Shown: positions 35,369 to 43,607 of the stretch, piece by piece
How positions within the stretch are numbered: position 1 is the stretch's first letter
Layout of the letters: each line of letters starts with the position of its first letter
DNA from: Phycisphaerae bacterium
Lineage (GTDB): Bacteria; Planctomycetota; Phycisphaerae; UBA1845; CAIVHJ01
Reading direction: 5' to 3'
NCBI GenBank assembly: GCA_022072405.1
Contig: JAJVHX010000008.1
Location: 62,001 to 126,000 of the forward strand
DNA length: 64,000 nt
The notes under the pieces: generated by a model
What the model saw: only the letters and a program-made list of their open reading frames with translations
What the model was told of the DNA's origin: nothing
The model's database searches: none
Translations under genes and position numbers: made by a program

Positions 35369-36355
35369 ATGGATGCTCGTCAACGATTCATGATTGCGCT
35401 GGGTCTGCTGTTCAGCTTCATTCTGATCGGCATGGCGGGTTATATGTTGATCGAAAAGCTCGGCCCGCTCGACGCCCTCTATATGAGCGTGATTACGATC
35501 GCCACAGTGGGTTATCGTGAACTGCCCGATCCGCTCTCACCCGCCGGGCAGATTTTTACCATCGGACTGATTATCTTCGGTGTGGGCAGCGGCTATTATG
35601 CATTCGTACTGCTGGTGACCCTGGTCGTTGGCGGTGAATTAAAAGCTTTTCGGGAGCGGCAAAAAATGCACAAACGAATCGCAGCCCTCCAGGGGCATGT
35701 TCTGATCTGCGGGTATGGACGTGTCGGCAAAATGGTGGTTGAACAGTTGCAGGCCCAGAAACTCGAATTCGTCATTCTGGATAATGCTCCTGCGCGCCTC
35801 GCCGAGCTGGAGCGTGCGGGAATGCTGTTTGTGCAGGGGGATGCTTCGGAAGAGAGTGCTCTGGATCAGGCGGGGATTAGCCGTGCTCGCGTACTGGTGG
35901 CGACGTTGCCGCACGACGCCGATAATGTCTATGTCGTGCTTACCGCCCGCGCGTTGAATCCCCAATTGCTCATCATCGCCCGTGCCGAATCCACCAGCAG
36001 CGAAGCCAAATTGCTCCGCGCCGGTGCTGATCGCGTGGTCTGTCCACAAATCATCGGCGCCTATCGCATCGCCAATCTGATCACCCGTCCCAGCGTGGTC
36101 GATTTTGTGGATGTCGCCAGTCAGGGCGTGGAATTTCAGGTCAACGAGTACCAGGTCAGTCCCGATTCACCCTGGGCCGGTAAATCGCTCCGAGAAGCCG
36201 CCATCCGTCAGCAACTTGATGCGATCGTCGTGGCCATTCGCAAGCATACCGGCCGAACGCTCTTTAACCCCTCAGCCCAAGAGCAGTTGGAAGCAGGTGA
36301 TACACTCATTATGATTGGCCAGTTACAGACCGCCGATCGGCTCAGTCAATTATGA
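35369..36355 (+). CDS. Potassium channel with RCK domain (MthK/Kch-like)
   Basis: 328 residues. Two membrane helices (MIALGLLFSFILIGMAGYMLI and IFTIGLIIFGVGSGYYAFVLLV) flank a pore loop with selectivity filter TIATVGYRE at residues 43-51. An RCK unit follows: Rossmann motif VLICGYGRVGKMVVEQL, then GDASEESALDQAGI and VATLPHDADNVYVVLTAR. A C-terminal TrkA-C domain runs to about residue 328. The layout matches single-gene calcium- or nucleotide-gated potassium channels. It is distinct from the TrkH/TrkA system at 23-26 kb. Confidence 0.92.
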   Translation: MDARQRFMIALGLLFSFILIGMAGYMLIEKLGPLDALYMSVITIATVGYRELPDPLSPAGQIFTIGLIIFGVGSGYYAFVLLVTLVVGGELKAFRERQKMHKRIAALQGHVLICGYGRVGKMVVEQLQAQKLEFVILDNAPARLAELERAGMLFVQGDASEESALDQAGISRARVLVATLPHDADNVYVVLTARALNPQLLIIARAESTSSEAKLLRAGADRVVCPQIIGAYRIANLITRPSVVDFVDVASQGVEFQVNEYQVSPDSPWAGKSLREAAIRQQLDAIVVAIRKHTGRTLFNPSAQEQLEAGDTLIMIGQLQTADRLSQL

Positions 36356-36483
36356 CGATCTGGAATGATGGTCGACAAAGAATTTTGTTGTTATGGTGGT
36401 ATTGCTTTTGCATACTGCCAACTCCATAGTCTGTTTATCAGTAGCTACAGTTGAGAATGAAAATCATTTGAGGAGTGGTGATC

Positions 36484-36744
36484 ATGGCTCATGTGATTGG
36501 AGCAGCTTGCGAAAAGTGTGCCAAGTGCGTGGAAGTCTGCCCGACCGAGGCGATTCATCCGACCAACAGCGAAGCCGATTTCGAATCGGTTAAACGTCTC
36601 TATATCGATCCCGACAGTTGTGCGGATTGTGGCGTGTGCGTGGAAGAGTGTCCGACCAAGGCCATCTTTCCTGAAGATGATCTGCCCGCCGACCAGAAAG
36701 AGTGGCAGCAGGCGGCGGTCGATTTTTACCAGGGCCGTAATTGA
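36484..36744 (+). CDS. 2[4Fe-4S] ferredoxin
   Basis: 86 residues from ATG 36484, with AGGAG eight bases upstream. Two Cys motifs, CEKCAKCVEVCP (near residues 9-20) and CADCGVCVEECP (near 41-52), each provide C-x2-C-x2-C-x3-C-P ligation for a 4Fe-4S cluster. The C-terminal extension is acidic. Its length and downstream region are similar to the ferredoxin at 37055-37324, so the pair looks like a duplication. The 310-bp gap that follows holds no recognised gene. Confidence 0.93.
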   Translation: MAHVIGAACEKCAKCVEVCPTEAIHPTNSEADFESVKRLYIDPDSCADCGVCVEECPTKAIFPEDDLPADQKEWQQAAVDFYQGRN

Positions 36745-37054
36745 TCTGAACTTGAGTAATGCTGCTGGCATTCACCGACGAGCGTGAATGCGGCGACCTG
36801 CTCTGTCCCGATCGATCATACCTATTATGGAGCACTTGAGTCCGCTTCTCCAATTTGTACCAGGGTTCTATATATTCCGCCGTGAAGACGACTGGGCTGC
36901 ATCTGTCGAAATTCGCCTGGGGTAGTACTCGCAGACGAAAGACCGTCGTGTATGCGCGGCACCTAAGCCGGTTTGATGCTGATCAGCGGGCGTACTATAA
37001 TTCTCAAATTATCCAGCTTGGTCGTTCTGTTGATTAGATTGGAGAAGCAAGAAT
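36745..37054. other. Intergenic region between the two ferredoxin genes
   Basis: 310 bp without a convincing gene. I looked for a tRNA-like T-loop, a terminator hairpin and a riboswitch and saw none. A 60-codon open frame inside it has no Shine-Dalgarno match and no recognisable motif. Confidence 0.5.
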
Positions 37055-37324
37055 ATGACTCATATTATTGGTGACCCCTGTATTGGTACCAAGGATACAG
37101 CCTGTGTGGCGGTTTGCCCGGTCGACTGCATTCATCCGACCAAGGATGATGCCGATTTTGAGAAGGAGATCATGCTCTACATCGACCCGGAGACCTGCAT
37201 TGATTGCGGCTTGTGCGTTGATGAATGCCCGGTGAGTGCCATCTGGCCGGAAGATGAAGTCCCCGAAGATCAGAAAAAGCATTTCGAAACCAATAAGGAA
37301 TATTATCAACGTCGCGGCAAGTAG
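37055..37324 (+). CDS. 7Fe-type ferredoxin ([3Fe-4S][4Fe-4S])
   Basis: 89 residues. The first site is CIGTKDTACVAVCPVDC, a C-x7-C-x3-C-P-x2-C spacing as in FdxA-type 7Fe ferredoxins. There the long gap between the first two cysteines supports a 3Fe-4S or mixed cluster, and the last Cys joins the second site. The second site, CIDCGLCVDECP, holds a 4Fe-4S cluster. The acidic tail ends in YYQRRGK. GGAGAAG lies before ATG 37055. Its own terminator follows. Confidence 0.93.
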   Translation: MTHIIGDPCIGTKDTACVAVCPVDCIHPTKDDADFEKEIMLYIDPETCIDCGLCVDECPVSAIWPEDEVPEDQKKHFETNKEYYQRRGK

Positions 37325-37352
37325 CGGCCCGTGATTCATGCTCGCACCTTCC

Positions 37353-37379
37353 AGCCGGCTGATTTCAGCCGGTTTTTTT
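37353..37379 (+). terminator. Rho-independent terminator of the 7Fe ferredoxin gene
   Basis: A 7-bp stem CCGGCTG/CAGCCGG with a 4-base loop is followed by seven T residues, 29 bases after the ferredoxin stop. Confidence 0.85.
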
Positions 37380-37389
37380 ATGCGCAGGA

Positions 37390-38949
37390 TTATTTTTTGA
37401 TGAACAAATAGATCGGTCCGAGCTGGCGGAGGACCTCGGTTTGGCCCAGCCATTCGAACTGCTGTAGCGCTGGATATTCGGGCGGACGCAATTCCTGATT
37501 GAGGATGATTAATTGCTGGTATTGAACAAACTGCTTTTGTACTTCGTCGCTGGGCGGCAGCGGGCTGATGAGCACCGCGGCTGGCGGGTGCGGCAGGTAA
37601 TACCAGCAGTTCAGAAACATCTCCATCGCCAGCCAGTCAAACGATCCACTGCCGTCGAAAATCAGCAGCGTATCTGGCTGCAGAGCGCTGTCGATTTTTT
37701 CAGCAGCGCTGCGGCTGTCGGGGAAATTGCGCAACGGATAATGCAGCTGGATATAGGTGCCCATCAATAACAGAGTCATGGCGAGTGTCTGGCACCAGGT
37801 GGGCCAGCGCTGCAGCGCCAGACTGATCAGCCCGATCAACCCTGGCAAAGCAAACACCACGTAGCGCGAATGTCCCAGGGTGCCGCGTTGCGTAAAAATA
37901 TCAAGCAGCAGCAGGGCTGTTGCGGGTAAGACATACCAGATCCAGAACAACAGCGTTCCGGACGGTTTCTTCCAGAACAGCAGACAGGCAAGGCTAAGTA
38001 ACAATGCCACGCCGCCAGCCAGTTGCGTCAGGCTCAAATTGCTGCCAAAGGATTGTTGCCAAAGCAAGCGCACCGGCAGATTGCCTAATCGTATAAAACA
38101 GTTGCCGACATGATGGGGATCCTGTTCCAGCAGCCAGCCGGTAGCCTCGGCGTTATGCCGCAGTTGATGAACCAGGGCGTCGCCCCAGAGCAGTCCATAA
38201 ATTCCTCCCCCGATGACTACCGCGAAGGCCCACCGTTTTAACAGTCCACCTCGAAAACGTACTCCGGCATAGAGCGGATGTCCCAGCAGCACCAGGATCG
38301 AAAAATAGTGAGTCAACATCGCCGCCAGCAACAGGGCGCTGTATGCGCCCAGCCATAACCAACCCGGTCGCGAGGACAGTTGCTTTGCCGCCTCCAGACG
38401 CTCCAGGCGCAATAATGCCAGAAAACTGCCGCAGATCAGTGTCATCGCCAGCGCATACTGGCGCGCTTCACGGGCGATTTCCAGATCGCCATACGCAACT
38501 GCTGAAATGAGTAGTGTCAGCAGCGCTGCTCGTCCGCCCGCCGATTCCCGGACCACCAGTGCTAACAGGATCATCGCCAATAACGAGCAGCAGATGGAAA
38601 AGATCCGTACCGCCAGCTCGCTGTCGCCCCATAGTGCCCGCCAGCCGCGCAGCAGCAGAAAGTAGAGCGGCGGGTGTATATCCGCCTTCTGTCCGGACCA
38701 GATGGCGGCCGGCGTGCTGGTTTCGGTTAACCGGGCCAGGTTTGGTGGCGCCGGTATGATGGAATTTCTGGGCAGAGCCGACAATTCATCAAAGTGGCCT
38801 GCCGAACTGATCATCGAACAAATCTCGTCCAGCCAGAAATTTTCCCGGCCAAGCTCACAGGTCCGCAGCCAGATCGCCAATCCTGCCGTCAGGGTGATCA
38901 GGATGGCGAATGCCCGGCGGGATGAAGGCAGCGTTGGTGCAGGGGTCAT
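37390..38949 (-). CDS. Multi-pass glycosyltransferase, GT39/ArnT-like
   Basis: 519 residues. After the first helix (AFAILITLTAGLAIWLR) comes CELGRENFWLDEICS, an acidic DE motif in the first exoplasmic loop. The next conserved block is ADIHPPLYFLLLRGWRALWGDSELAVR, typical of dolichyl/undecaprenyl-phosphate sugar-dependent transferases. About ten more helices follow, then a C-terminal soluble part. The substrate is unknown. It is a paralogue of the partial gene at 1-169. Neighbours include a TMTC-like membrane protein. Confidence 0.83.
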   Translation of the reverse strand: MTPAPTLPSSRRAFAILITLTAGLAIWLRTCELGRENFWLDEICSMISSAGHFDELSALPRNSIIPAPPNLARLTETSTPAAIWSGQKADIHPPLYFLLLRGWRALWGDSELAVRIFSICCSLLAMILLALVVRESAGGRAALLTLLISAVAYGDLEIAREARQYALAMTLICGSFLALLRLERLEAAKQLSSRPGWLWLGAYSALLLAAMLTHYFSILVLLGHPLYAGVRFRGGLLKRWAFAVVIGGGIYGLLWGDALVHQLRHNAEATGWLLEQDPHHVGNCFIRLGNLPVRLLWQQSFGSNLSLTQLAGGVALLLSLACLLFWKKPSGTLLFWIWYVLPATALLLLDIFTQRGTLGHSRYVVFALPGLIGLISLALQRWPTWCQTLAMTLLLMGTYIQLHYPLRNFPDSRSAAEKIDSALQPDTLLIFDGSGSFDWLAMEMFLNCWYYLPHPPAAVLISPLPPSDEVQKQFVQYQQLIILNQELRPPEYPALQQFEWLGQTEVLRQLGPIYLFIKK

Positions 38950-39074
38950 GGGGTTGACCGAAAAAAAATCGAATCGTTAAACCGTTACAACCGCTCAACC
39001 ATCCTACTCGACTCGCCGGTCCAGATGAAGTTTCGCCCGGTTGCACTCCGACGGCGGGCCGATGATGATGGAAG

Positions 39075-41006
39075 ATGATGGATGGGCAATCAGAAAGCCG
39101 GGGTCGGCGTTGGTGGCCGGCAATACTGCTGGTGCTGATGGCACTGGTCATCTACCTGCCTGCTATTCGTGGTGAATATGTCTGGGATGATCAATATGTC
39201 TATGCTAACCCTGTTGTGCAGCAGGCGGATGGATGGCGATTGATCTGGTTTGAACCCTCGTGCAACCTCGAGCCGCAATATTACCCGCTGGTGCAGAGCA
39301 GTTACTGGCTGGAATATCGGTTGTGGGGTGATTGGCCCGGCGGTTATCACATCACTAATGTTCTTTTGCATGCTATCAGCGGGGTAGTGGCCTGGCGGTT
39401 GCTGCGACGCTGGCGGCTGCCGGGGGCTTGGTGGATTGCGGCATTGTTTGTAGCCCATCCGGTGCAGGTTGAAAGCGTCGCCTGGATTCTCTCGCGTAAG
39501 ACGGTGATGTCCGGAACATTTTATCTGCTGGCTCTGGCGGGCTGGTGGCGCTGGGTGGAACAACACTGCTGGCGGGATTATGGTCTCGCGGCTATTTTCT
39601 TCCTGCTGGCGCTGACCAGCAAAACCATCACCGCCAGTTTGCCCATCGTCCTCTGGCTGATCTGTTGGTGGCGGCAAGGCCGGCTTGATCGGCGGATAAT
39701 ACTGGCCATGCTGCCCTGGTTACTGGCTGGTGTGGCGTACGGACTGTATACCGCTCGAATTGAACTGGGTCGTGTCGGGGCGTCCGGGCCTGAGTTTCAG
39801 TTCACCCTGGCGCAGCGGTTCGCCATCGCCGGAAAGGCGTGGTGGTTCTATGTCGCCCAATTGCTCTGGCCCGGCGAACTGATGGTCATCTATCCGCGCT
39901 GGTCGATCGACACGACCCGCTGGCTGACTTTTGTACCCCTGCTGCTCGCCATACTTCTGCCACTAACATTATGGTGGCGACGGTGCACACTAGGACGCGG
40001 GCCGCTGGTGGCTGTATTGTTTTATGGTGGTACACTCTTTCCCGCCCTGGGCTTTTTCAATATCTACTTCATGCGTTTCTCTTTTGTGGCAGATCATTAT
40101 GTCTATCTCGCCAGCCTCGGGCTGATGATTCTGGCGGTTGTCATGCTGTTTGAATTCGGCGGACTGAAGTGGTCGCGGATCGTGCACGGCGTCCTGCTGC
40201 TCACCGTGTTGCTATTCAGCCTGCTCAGTTGGCAGCGCAGCCGCATTTTTGGTGATCTGGATTTATTCTGGCGCGACGTGCTGGCGAAAAATCCTTCCGC
40301 CTGGGTGGCCTGGCGGAATTACGGGGTTTACCTGCATGAGCAGGCCGCCGGTGAGCCGGCGATGTACTATCTGCAGCAGGCGGTACAACTCAAGCCCGAT
40401 GATGCGGATACTCGCTACCAGCTGGCGAAAGTATTTGATGACCGGGGCGACCTGGATCAGGCCCAGCGCGAATATCAAACTGTGCTGCAGATCGATCCGT
40501 GGTATGTCGACGCCTGGTGTAACCTGGGGATCATCGCCGTCGCCCGAAATGACGCTGCCGCCGCTGCACAGTTTTTTAATCGGGCCTTGCAGATGAATCC
40601 GCATCATGGCCGCGCGCATAATAATTACAGCGTGCTGCTGGCCCAGCTGCAGCAATGGGATCAGGCTGTCGATCACTACCGACAGGCCCGGCAGATTGAG
40701 CCGTCGGCTCATCTGCTCCTGCCCGATCTGGTCTGGATCTGGTCCACCCATCCGCAGACGGAACGTCGTAACGGCGCTGCTGCCGCCGAAATCGCCACGC
40801 GCTGGCTAGCCGGTACGGACGCGGACGATCTGCAGTTGCGCTGGATCGCCGCCGCGGCTTTGGCCGAAGATGGCAATTTTCCTCAGGCATTGGTGGTGGT
40901 GGAGCAGACGCTGCAGCATTGGCCTGCAGATCAGCCGCCGGATGTTCACGCCGCCTGGCTTAAAGCCTACACCCAATATCAACAGCATCAACCCTGGCGC
41001 CAGTAA
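39075..41006 (+). CDS. TPR-containing multi-pass membrane protein (TMTC-like)
   Basis: 643 residues from ATG 39075 (or the next codon). The N-terminal membrane part begins WWPAILLVLMALVIYLPAIRG and contains GEYVWDDQYVY, with a DD motif that is the exoplasmic acidic pair of GT-C enzymes. HITNVLLHAISGVVAWRLLRRW and HPVQVESVAWILSRK follow; these are signatures of TMTC-type proteins. The C-terminal 230 residues hold tetratricopeptide repeats (AMYYLQQAVQLKPDDADTRY, AQREYQTVLQIDPWYVDAWC, AAQFFNRALQMNPHHGRAHN). Likely an O-glycosyltransferase-like protein acting outside the inner membrane. Confidence 0.82.
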   Translation: MMDGQSESRGRRWWPAILLVLMALVIYLPAIRGEYVWDDQYVYANPVVQQADGWRLIWFEPSCNLEPQYYPLVQSSYWLEYRLWGDWPGGYHITNVLLHAISGVVAWRLLRRWRLPGAWWIAALFVAHPVQVESVAWILSRKTVMSGTFYLLALAGWWRWVEQHCWRDYGLAAIFFLLALTSKTITASLPIVLWLICWWRQGRLDRRIILAMLPWLLAGVAYGLYTARIELGRVGASGPEFQFTLAQRFAIAGKAWWFYVAQLLWPGELMVIYPRWSIDTTRWLTFVPLLLAILLPLTLWWRRCTLGRGPLVAVLFYGGTLFPALGFFNIYFMRFSFVADHYVYLASLGLMILAVVMLFEFGGLKWSRIVHGVLLLTVLLFSLLSWQRSRIFGDLDLFWRDVLAKNPSAWVAWRNYGVYLHEQAAGEPAMYYLQQAVQLKPDDADTRYQLAKVFDDRGDLDQAQREYQTVLQIDPWYVDAWCNLGIIAVARNDAAAAAQFFNRALQMNPHHGRAHNNYSVLLAQLQQWDQAVDHYRQARQIEPSAHLLLPDLVWIWSTHPQTERRNGAAAAEIATRWLAGTDADDLQLRWIAAAALAEDGNFPQALVVVEQTLQHWPADQPPDVHAAWLKAYTQYQQHQPWRQ

Positions 41007-41019
41007 ATCCTGAAACAGC

Positions 41020-41925
41020 TTAGCCAAGCGACGGAGCTGTCAGAAGCCGGGCCAGCCAATCATCCTGCTGCACTTGCGTCAAGCGGGCGAATAACCGGCA
41101 CAGGAGCAAGCTGGGCTCACCGCCGGTCTGCTCCAATATTTCCCACAACCAGGAATGCTGCGCGGCCGATTCATGTTCACTCAGCAGCCGCTCAAACTGC
41201 GCAACGCGCCAGTGCGGTTCGTCTGCCTCAGCCGCCGTGTCATGCGTTGCCCGCAAAAGCAACAATTGGCAATCCCGATCCTGTTGCAATTCCTGTCGCA
41301 TCAGGTTGAGCAGCTGTCGCTCACAACCCGCCACCCGTGAATAGCTGGAACGGGTTTCGCGGGCGATCTGGCGGAGCGGTGTTTTCTCCTGCAGCGTGGA
41401 AATCAGCAACCGTTCATCCACCAGCCGATCAATCAGGATATCGCGGTCACCCCGCCGACCGGTCGATTTCTTGGCCCGCACCCCTGCACGACGGGCTGCC
41501 TCACGCAAGCGGTCATGTAGCTGTTCGTTGACGCTGACACCGGCGGCGGGTTCGTGTCGCTGATCGACGGGATCGATCTCCAGCGAGTGAATTACCGGGA
41601 ACCCACCCTCGTCCGGGCGATGACGATCACGGTGGCGCAACTGGGTGCGCATCGGCACGCGAATAGTCGAGTTCTGTTCATACAAAGCCTGGCTGATGGT
41701 CTGCTGAATCCGCCGCTGCGCATAAGCCGCAAAGGGAATCTGGCTCGCCGGATCGTAGTGTTCCGCTGCACGGATCAATCCCAGGCAGCCTTCCTGGTAG
41801 AGATCTGCCGCCTCGCGATGGGCATGGTGTCGCGATGGCCGATAGCGGCGCAATACCTTCTGAACCAGTTGCAGATGCTCATTAACCCAACCTTGGCGTT
41901 CGTCGGATAAGGCGGTGCGTGACAT
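41020..41925 (-). CDS. Sigma-70 family RNA polymerase sigma factor
   Basis: 301 residues, with AAGGGGGT five bases before ATG 41925. Region 2 is clear: DLYQEGCLGLIRAAEHYDP, then FAAYAQRRIQQTISQALYEQNSTIRVP (the 2.4/3.0-type segment). Region 3/4 homology is weaker: about 120 residues with a helix-turn-helix-like TPLRQIARETRSSYSRVAGCERQLL. The C-terminal half is unusual and diverges from standard RpoD/SigF proteins. It is the nearest regulator to the divergent RiPP-like cassette, with 422 bp between them. A role in controlling that cassette is only a suggestion. Confidence 0.82.
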   Translation of the reverse strand: MSRTALSDERQGWVNEHLQLVQKVLRRYRPSRHHAHREAADLYQEGCLGLIRAAEHYDPASQIPFAAYAQRRIQQTISQALYEQNSTIRVPMRTQLRHRDRHRPDEGGFPVIHSLEIDPVDQRHEPAAGVSVNEQLHDRLREAARRAGVRAKKSTGRRGDRDILIDRLVDERLLISTLQEKTPLRQIARETRSSYSRVAGCERQLLNLMRQELQQDRDCQLLLLRATHDTAAEADEPHWRVAQFERLLSEHESAAQHSWLWEILEQTGGEPSLLLCRLFARLTQVQQDDWLARLLTAPSLG

Positions 41926-42347
41926 CTTTTACCCCCTTATGAATTACCTAACAGAAACCAAACTATAACGATATTAGAACGACACGTCAATCCCATTTCA
42001 TCTCCAATTCAAGTTGTTTAAATATCATCATAAATAATTGTAATATAATGATATATGACTGCTATGTTGCCGGATTGAAGAACAGTCGGCTGAATGACGC
42101 GGCAGTGAATTAATGAGGGGTGAGTGAACAAGAAGTTCTTTCAGGTAAGATGAAATTGATTGGAAGTCATTAATAGTCAAATAAAAATCGACAAAATGGC
42201 TGCATCGTCGGGAATTCGATCTATATTTATGCTGAAGGGTCACCTCTGACCTACGATCTGCCTGTTGTCGATGGGGTTCGGCAGATCATCCATAACGATT
42301 AAACAATTCACGTGTACGCTCCGGTATTGGAGCAGGGAGATGCTGTC
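41926..42347. other. AT-rich divergent region before the precursor cassette
   Basis: 422 bp, clearly more AT-rich than its neighbours. It contains an exact TATAAT at 42044-42049, without a well-spaced -35 box. Further on there is an 8-bp perfect inverted repeat (see 42255-42287). A short minus-strand frame of 71 codons here is not convincing. Probable promoter region for the sigma factor and/or the precursor genes. Confidence 0.5.
42255..42287. promoter_or_regulatory. Inverted repeat upstream of the first precursor
   Basis: A perfect 8-bp inverted repeat GATCTGCC/GGCAGATC with a 17-base spacer, 61 bases before the start of the first precursor. It could be an operator or a transcript leader hairpin. 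Its function is not known. Confidence 0.4.
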
Positions 42348-42686
42348 ATGTCAGGAAAAATTACCAGGCTGAGTCTGCGTCGTGAAACGGTACGGGTGCT
42401 GAATGATCAGAATCTGCAAGTCGCCGCCGGCGGAATTGCCAGTTTCAGCATCATTCCCTTAACGCTTTCTTACTGTCCGCCACGGACCATTTCGGTCTGC
42501 CCAACGCTTTCTGTCTGTCCGACGATAACGGCTTGTCCGACACTTTCGGCCTGTCCACCGCAGACGATTTCCTATTGTCCGGTCACGGTTCCCAGTTCGG
42601 TTATTTCCGTGATCCCGAACAAACCGTTTAATCCGATTTCACCGGATCTGGCTGGTAACAGCAGTGCGAGTCTGATGATCGGTTAA
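42348..42686 (+). CDS. RiPP-like precursor peptide 1 (GG leader, six T-x-S/T-x-C-P repeats)
   Basis: 112 residues. ATG 42348 was chosen because AGGGAGA lies seven bases upstream; a GTG at 42312 is unlikely. Leader: LSLRRETVRVLNDQNLQVAAGG, with Gly28-Gly29 as the likely cleavage point. The core has six cysteines at 43, 51, 57, 63, 69 and 77, spaced 8-6-6-6-8. Each is the fifth residue of the hexad T-[LI]-[ST]-x-C-P (TLSYCP, TISVCP, TLSVCP, TITACP, TLSACP, TISYCP). A conserved follower VTVPSSVISVIPN comes next, then an uncharged tail. The leader matches the LxLxxETxRxL...GG type of class I lanthipeptide precursors. The Ser/Thr residues two and four before every Cys could form lanthionine bridges; that is inference. 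Confidence 0.8.
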   Translation: MSGKITRLSLRRETVRVLNDQNLQVAAGGIASFSIIPLTLSYCPPRTISVCPTLSVCPTITACPTLSACPPQTISYCPVTVPSSVISVIPNKPFNPISPDLAGNSSASLMIG

Positions 42687-42726
42687 ACCGGGTCGTCATA
42701 CGGGTTGTGCATTTTTATTTGAGCAT

Positions 42727-42754
42727 TAGCGGCCAGCGACTCAGCCGGCCGCTA
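42727..42754. promoter_or_regulatory. Inverted repeat between precursors 1 and 2
   Basis: A perfect 8-bp stem TAGCGGCC/GGCCGCTA with a 12-base loop, 40 bases after the first precursor stop, followed by GC-rich sequence rather than a T-run. It could reduce or stabilise expression between the genes. Confidence 0.4.
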
Positions 42755-42841
42755 GAACGTCGGCGGTTGCAACGGCCGGCGCGGCGGTCGACCGCTGCAG
42801 AATTTACTTCACTCTGGCAATCTGATATACGGAGTTTACAC

Positions 42842-43183
42842 ATGTCCGATGAACGTAAGAAAATGCGATTGGCGCTGAATCGTGAAACTGTACGCCTGTT
42901 GAATGATCAGCAGTTGCATCGCGCCGGTGGAGCGGCATTTTCCGGAACCACACTGACGACGGGGCCGATCAGTATTGTGATCAGTGTGACGGTTTGCCAG
43001 TCGATCACCCTCTGCGTACCGCAAACGATTTCCGCTTGTTTTCCGCAATCGATTACGGTTTGTCAAACGGGATCCTGTTCGATAGTCTCGATCATTACAC
43101 CGAGCGTTCCCAGTTCTGTTCGCCCCATGCCCGAAACCGAATCAATACCACCGTATTGGATCGATGGCGGGAGTAATGTTTAA
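42842..43183 (+). CDS. RiPP-like precursor peptide 2
   Basis: 113 residues from ATG 42842, with GGAG seven bases upstream; the frame is open further upstream but lacks a start signal. The leader MRLALNRETVRLLNDQQLHRAGG is very close to that of precursor 1, with Gly29-Gly30. The core has five cysteines at 52, 58, 66, 74 and 79; the first four end [ST]-[VI]-[ST]-x-C units (SVTVC, SITLC, TISAC, SITVC). TPSVPSSVRPMP near the C-terminus matches the VPSSV follower of the other two precursors. Probably the same kind of peptide with a shorter repeat array. Confidence 0.78.
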   Translation: MSDERKKMRLALNRETVRLLNDQQLHRAGGAAFSGTTLTTGPISIVISVTVCQSITLCVPQTISACFPQSITVCQTGSCSIVSIITPSVPSSVRPMPETESIPPYWIDGGSNV

Positions 43184-43227
43184 CCAGTGCATTAATCAGA
43201 ATTGAACCTTTTAGGGGAGGTACGTAC

Positions 43228-43563
43228 ATGGCGACTAATCTGCGGGGATTGAAGTTACAAATCAACCGGGAAACCATTCGTGTGCTGGCGGATCGGTCAC
43301 TGCAAGACGCCGCTGGAGGAACCAGTTCACTCTCGCTGATCCAGACGGCACCGTGTGCCACGATGATGACCGGTTGTTGTCAGAGCATCACGCTGCCACG
43401 ACCAATTGCCATACCCCAGCCGGTATCCCTGATATCGGTGTCAGTGACTTTACCGATATGCCCTTCGTTTCAGTGCACAGCCGGTTGCTCGGTTACCGTG
43501 CCCAGTTCGGTGATCTCAGCGGTTCCGAATCCACAACCGGCCCAGCGCCCGATGTATGTCTGA
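43228..43563 (+). CDS. RiPP-like precursor peptide 3
   Basis: 111 residues from ATG 43228, with AGGGGAGG seven bases upstream. The leader LKLQINRETIRVLADRSLQ ends DAAGG, with Gly30-Gly31. Six cysteines are at 43, 50, 51, 78, 83 and 87, so the repeat rhythm of the first precursor is mostly lost, though SVTLPICP is kept. The end SVTVPSSVISAVPN matches that of precursor 1 almost exactly. The three genes therefore share leader and follower while their cores have diverged. A terminator follows 44 bases after the stop. Confidence 0.78.
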   Translation: MATNLRGLKLQINRETIRVLADRSLQDAAGGTSSLSLIQTAPCATMMTGCCQSITLPRPIAIPQPVSLISVSVTLPICPSFQCTAGCSVTVPSSVISAVPNPQPAQRPMYV

Positions 43564-43607
43564 TTAGGGCGATGGTGCATGAGGCTGGGTTGATGATCCA
43601 TCCCGAG

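Noticed and set aside
36855-37037. 60-codon frame between the two ferredoxin genes
   Set aside because: No start signal and no family resemblance; the gap is better left as intergenic.
42028-42243. 71-codon open frame on the minus strand in the AT-rich region before the precursors
   Set aside because: No ribosome binding site, low-complexity Ser/His-rich translation and no recognisable motif; it lies in a probable promoter region.
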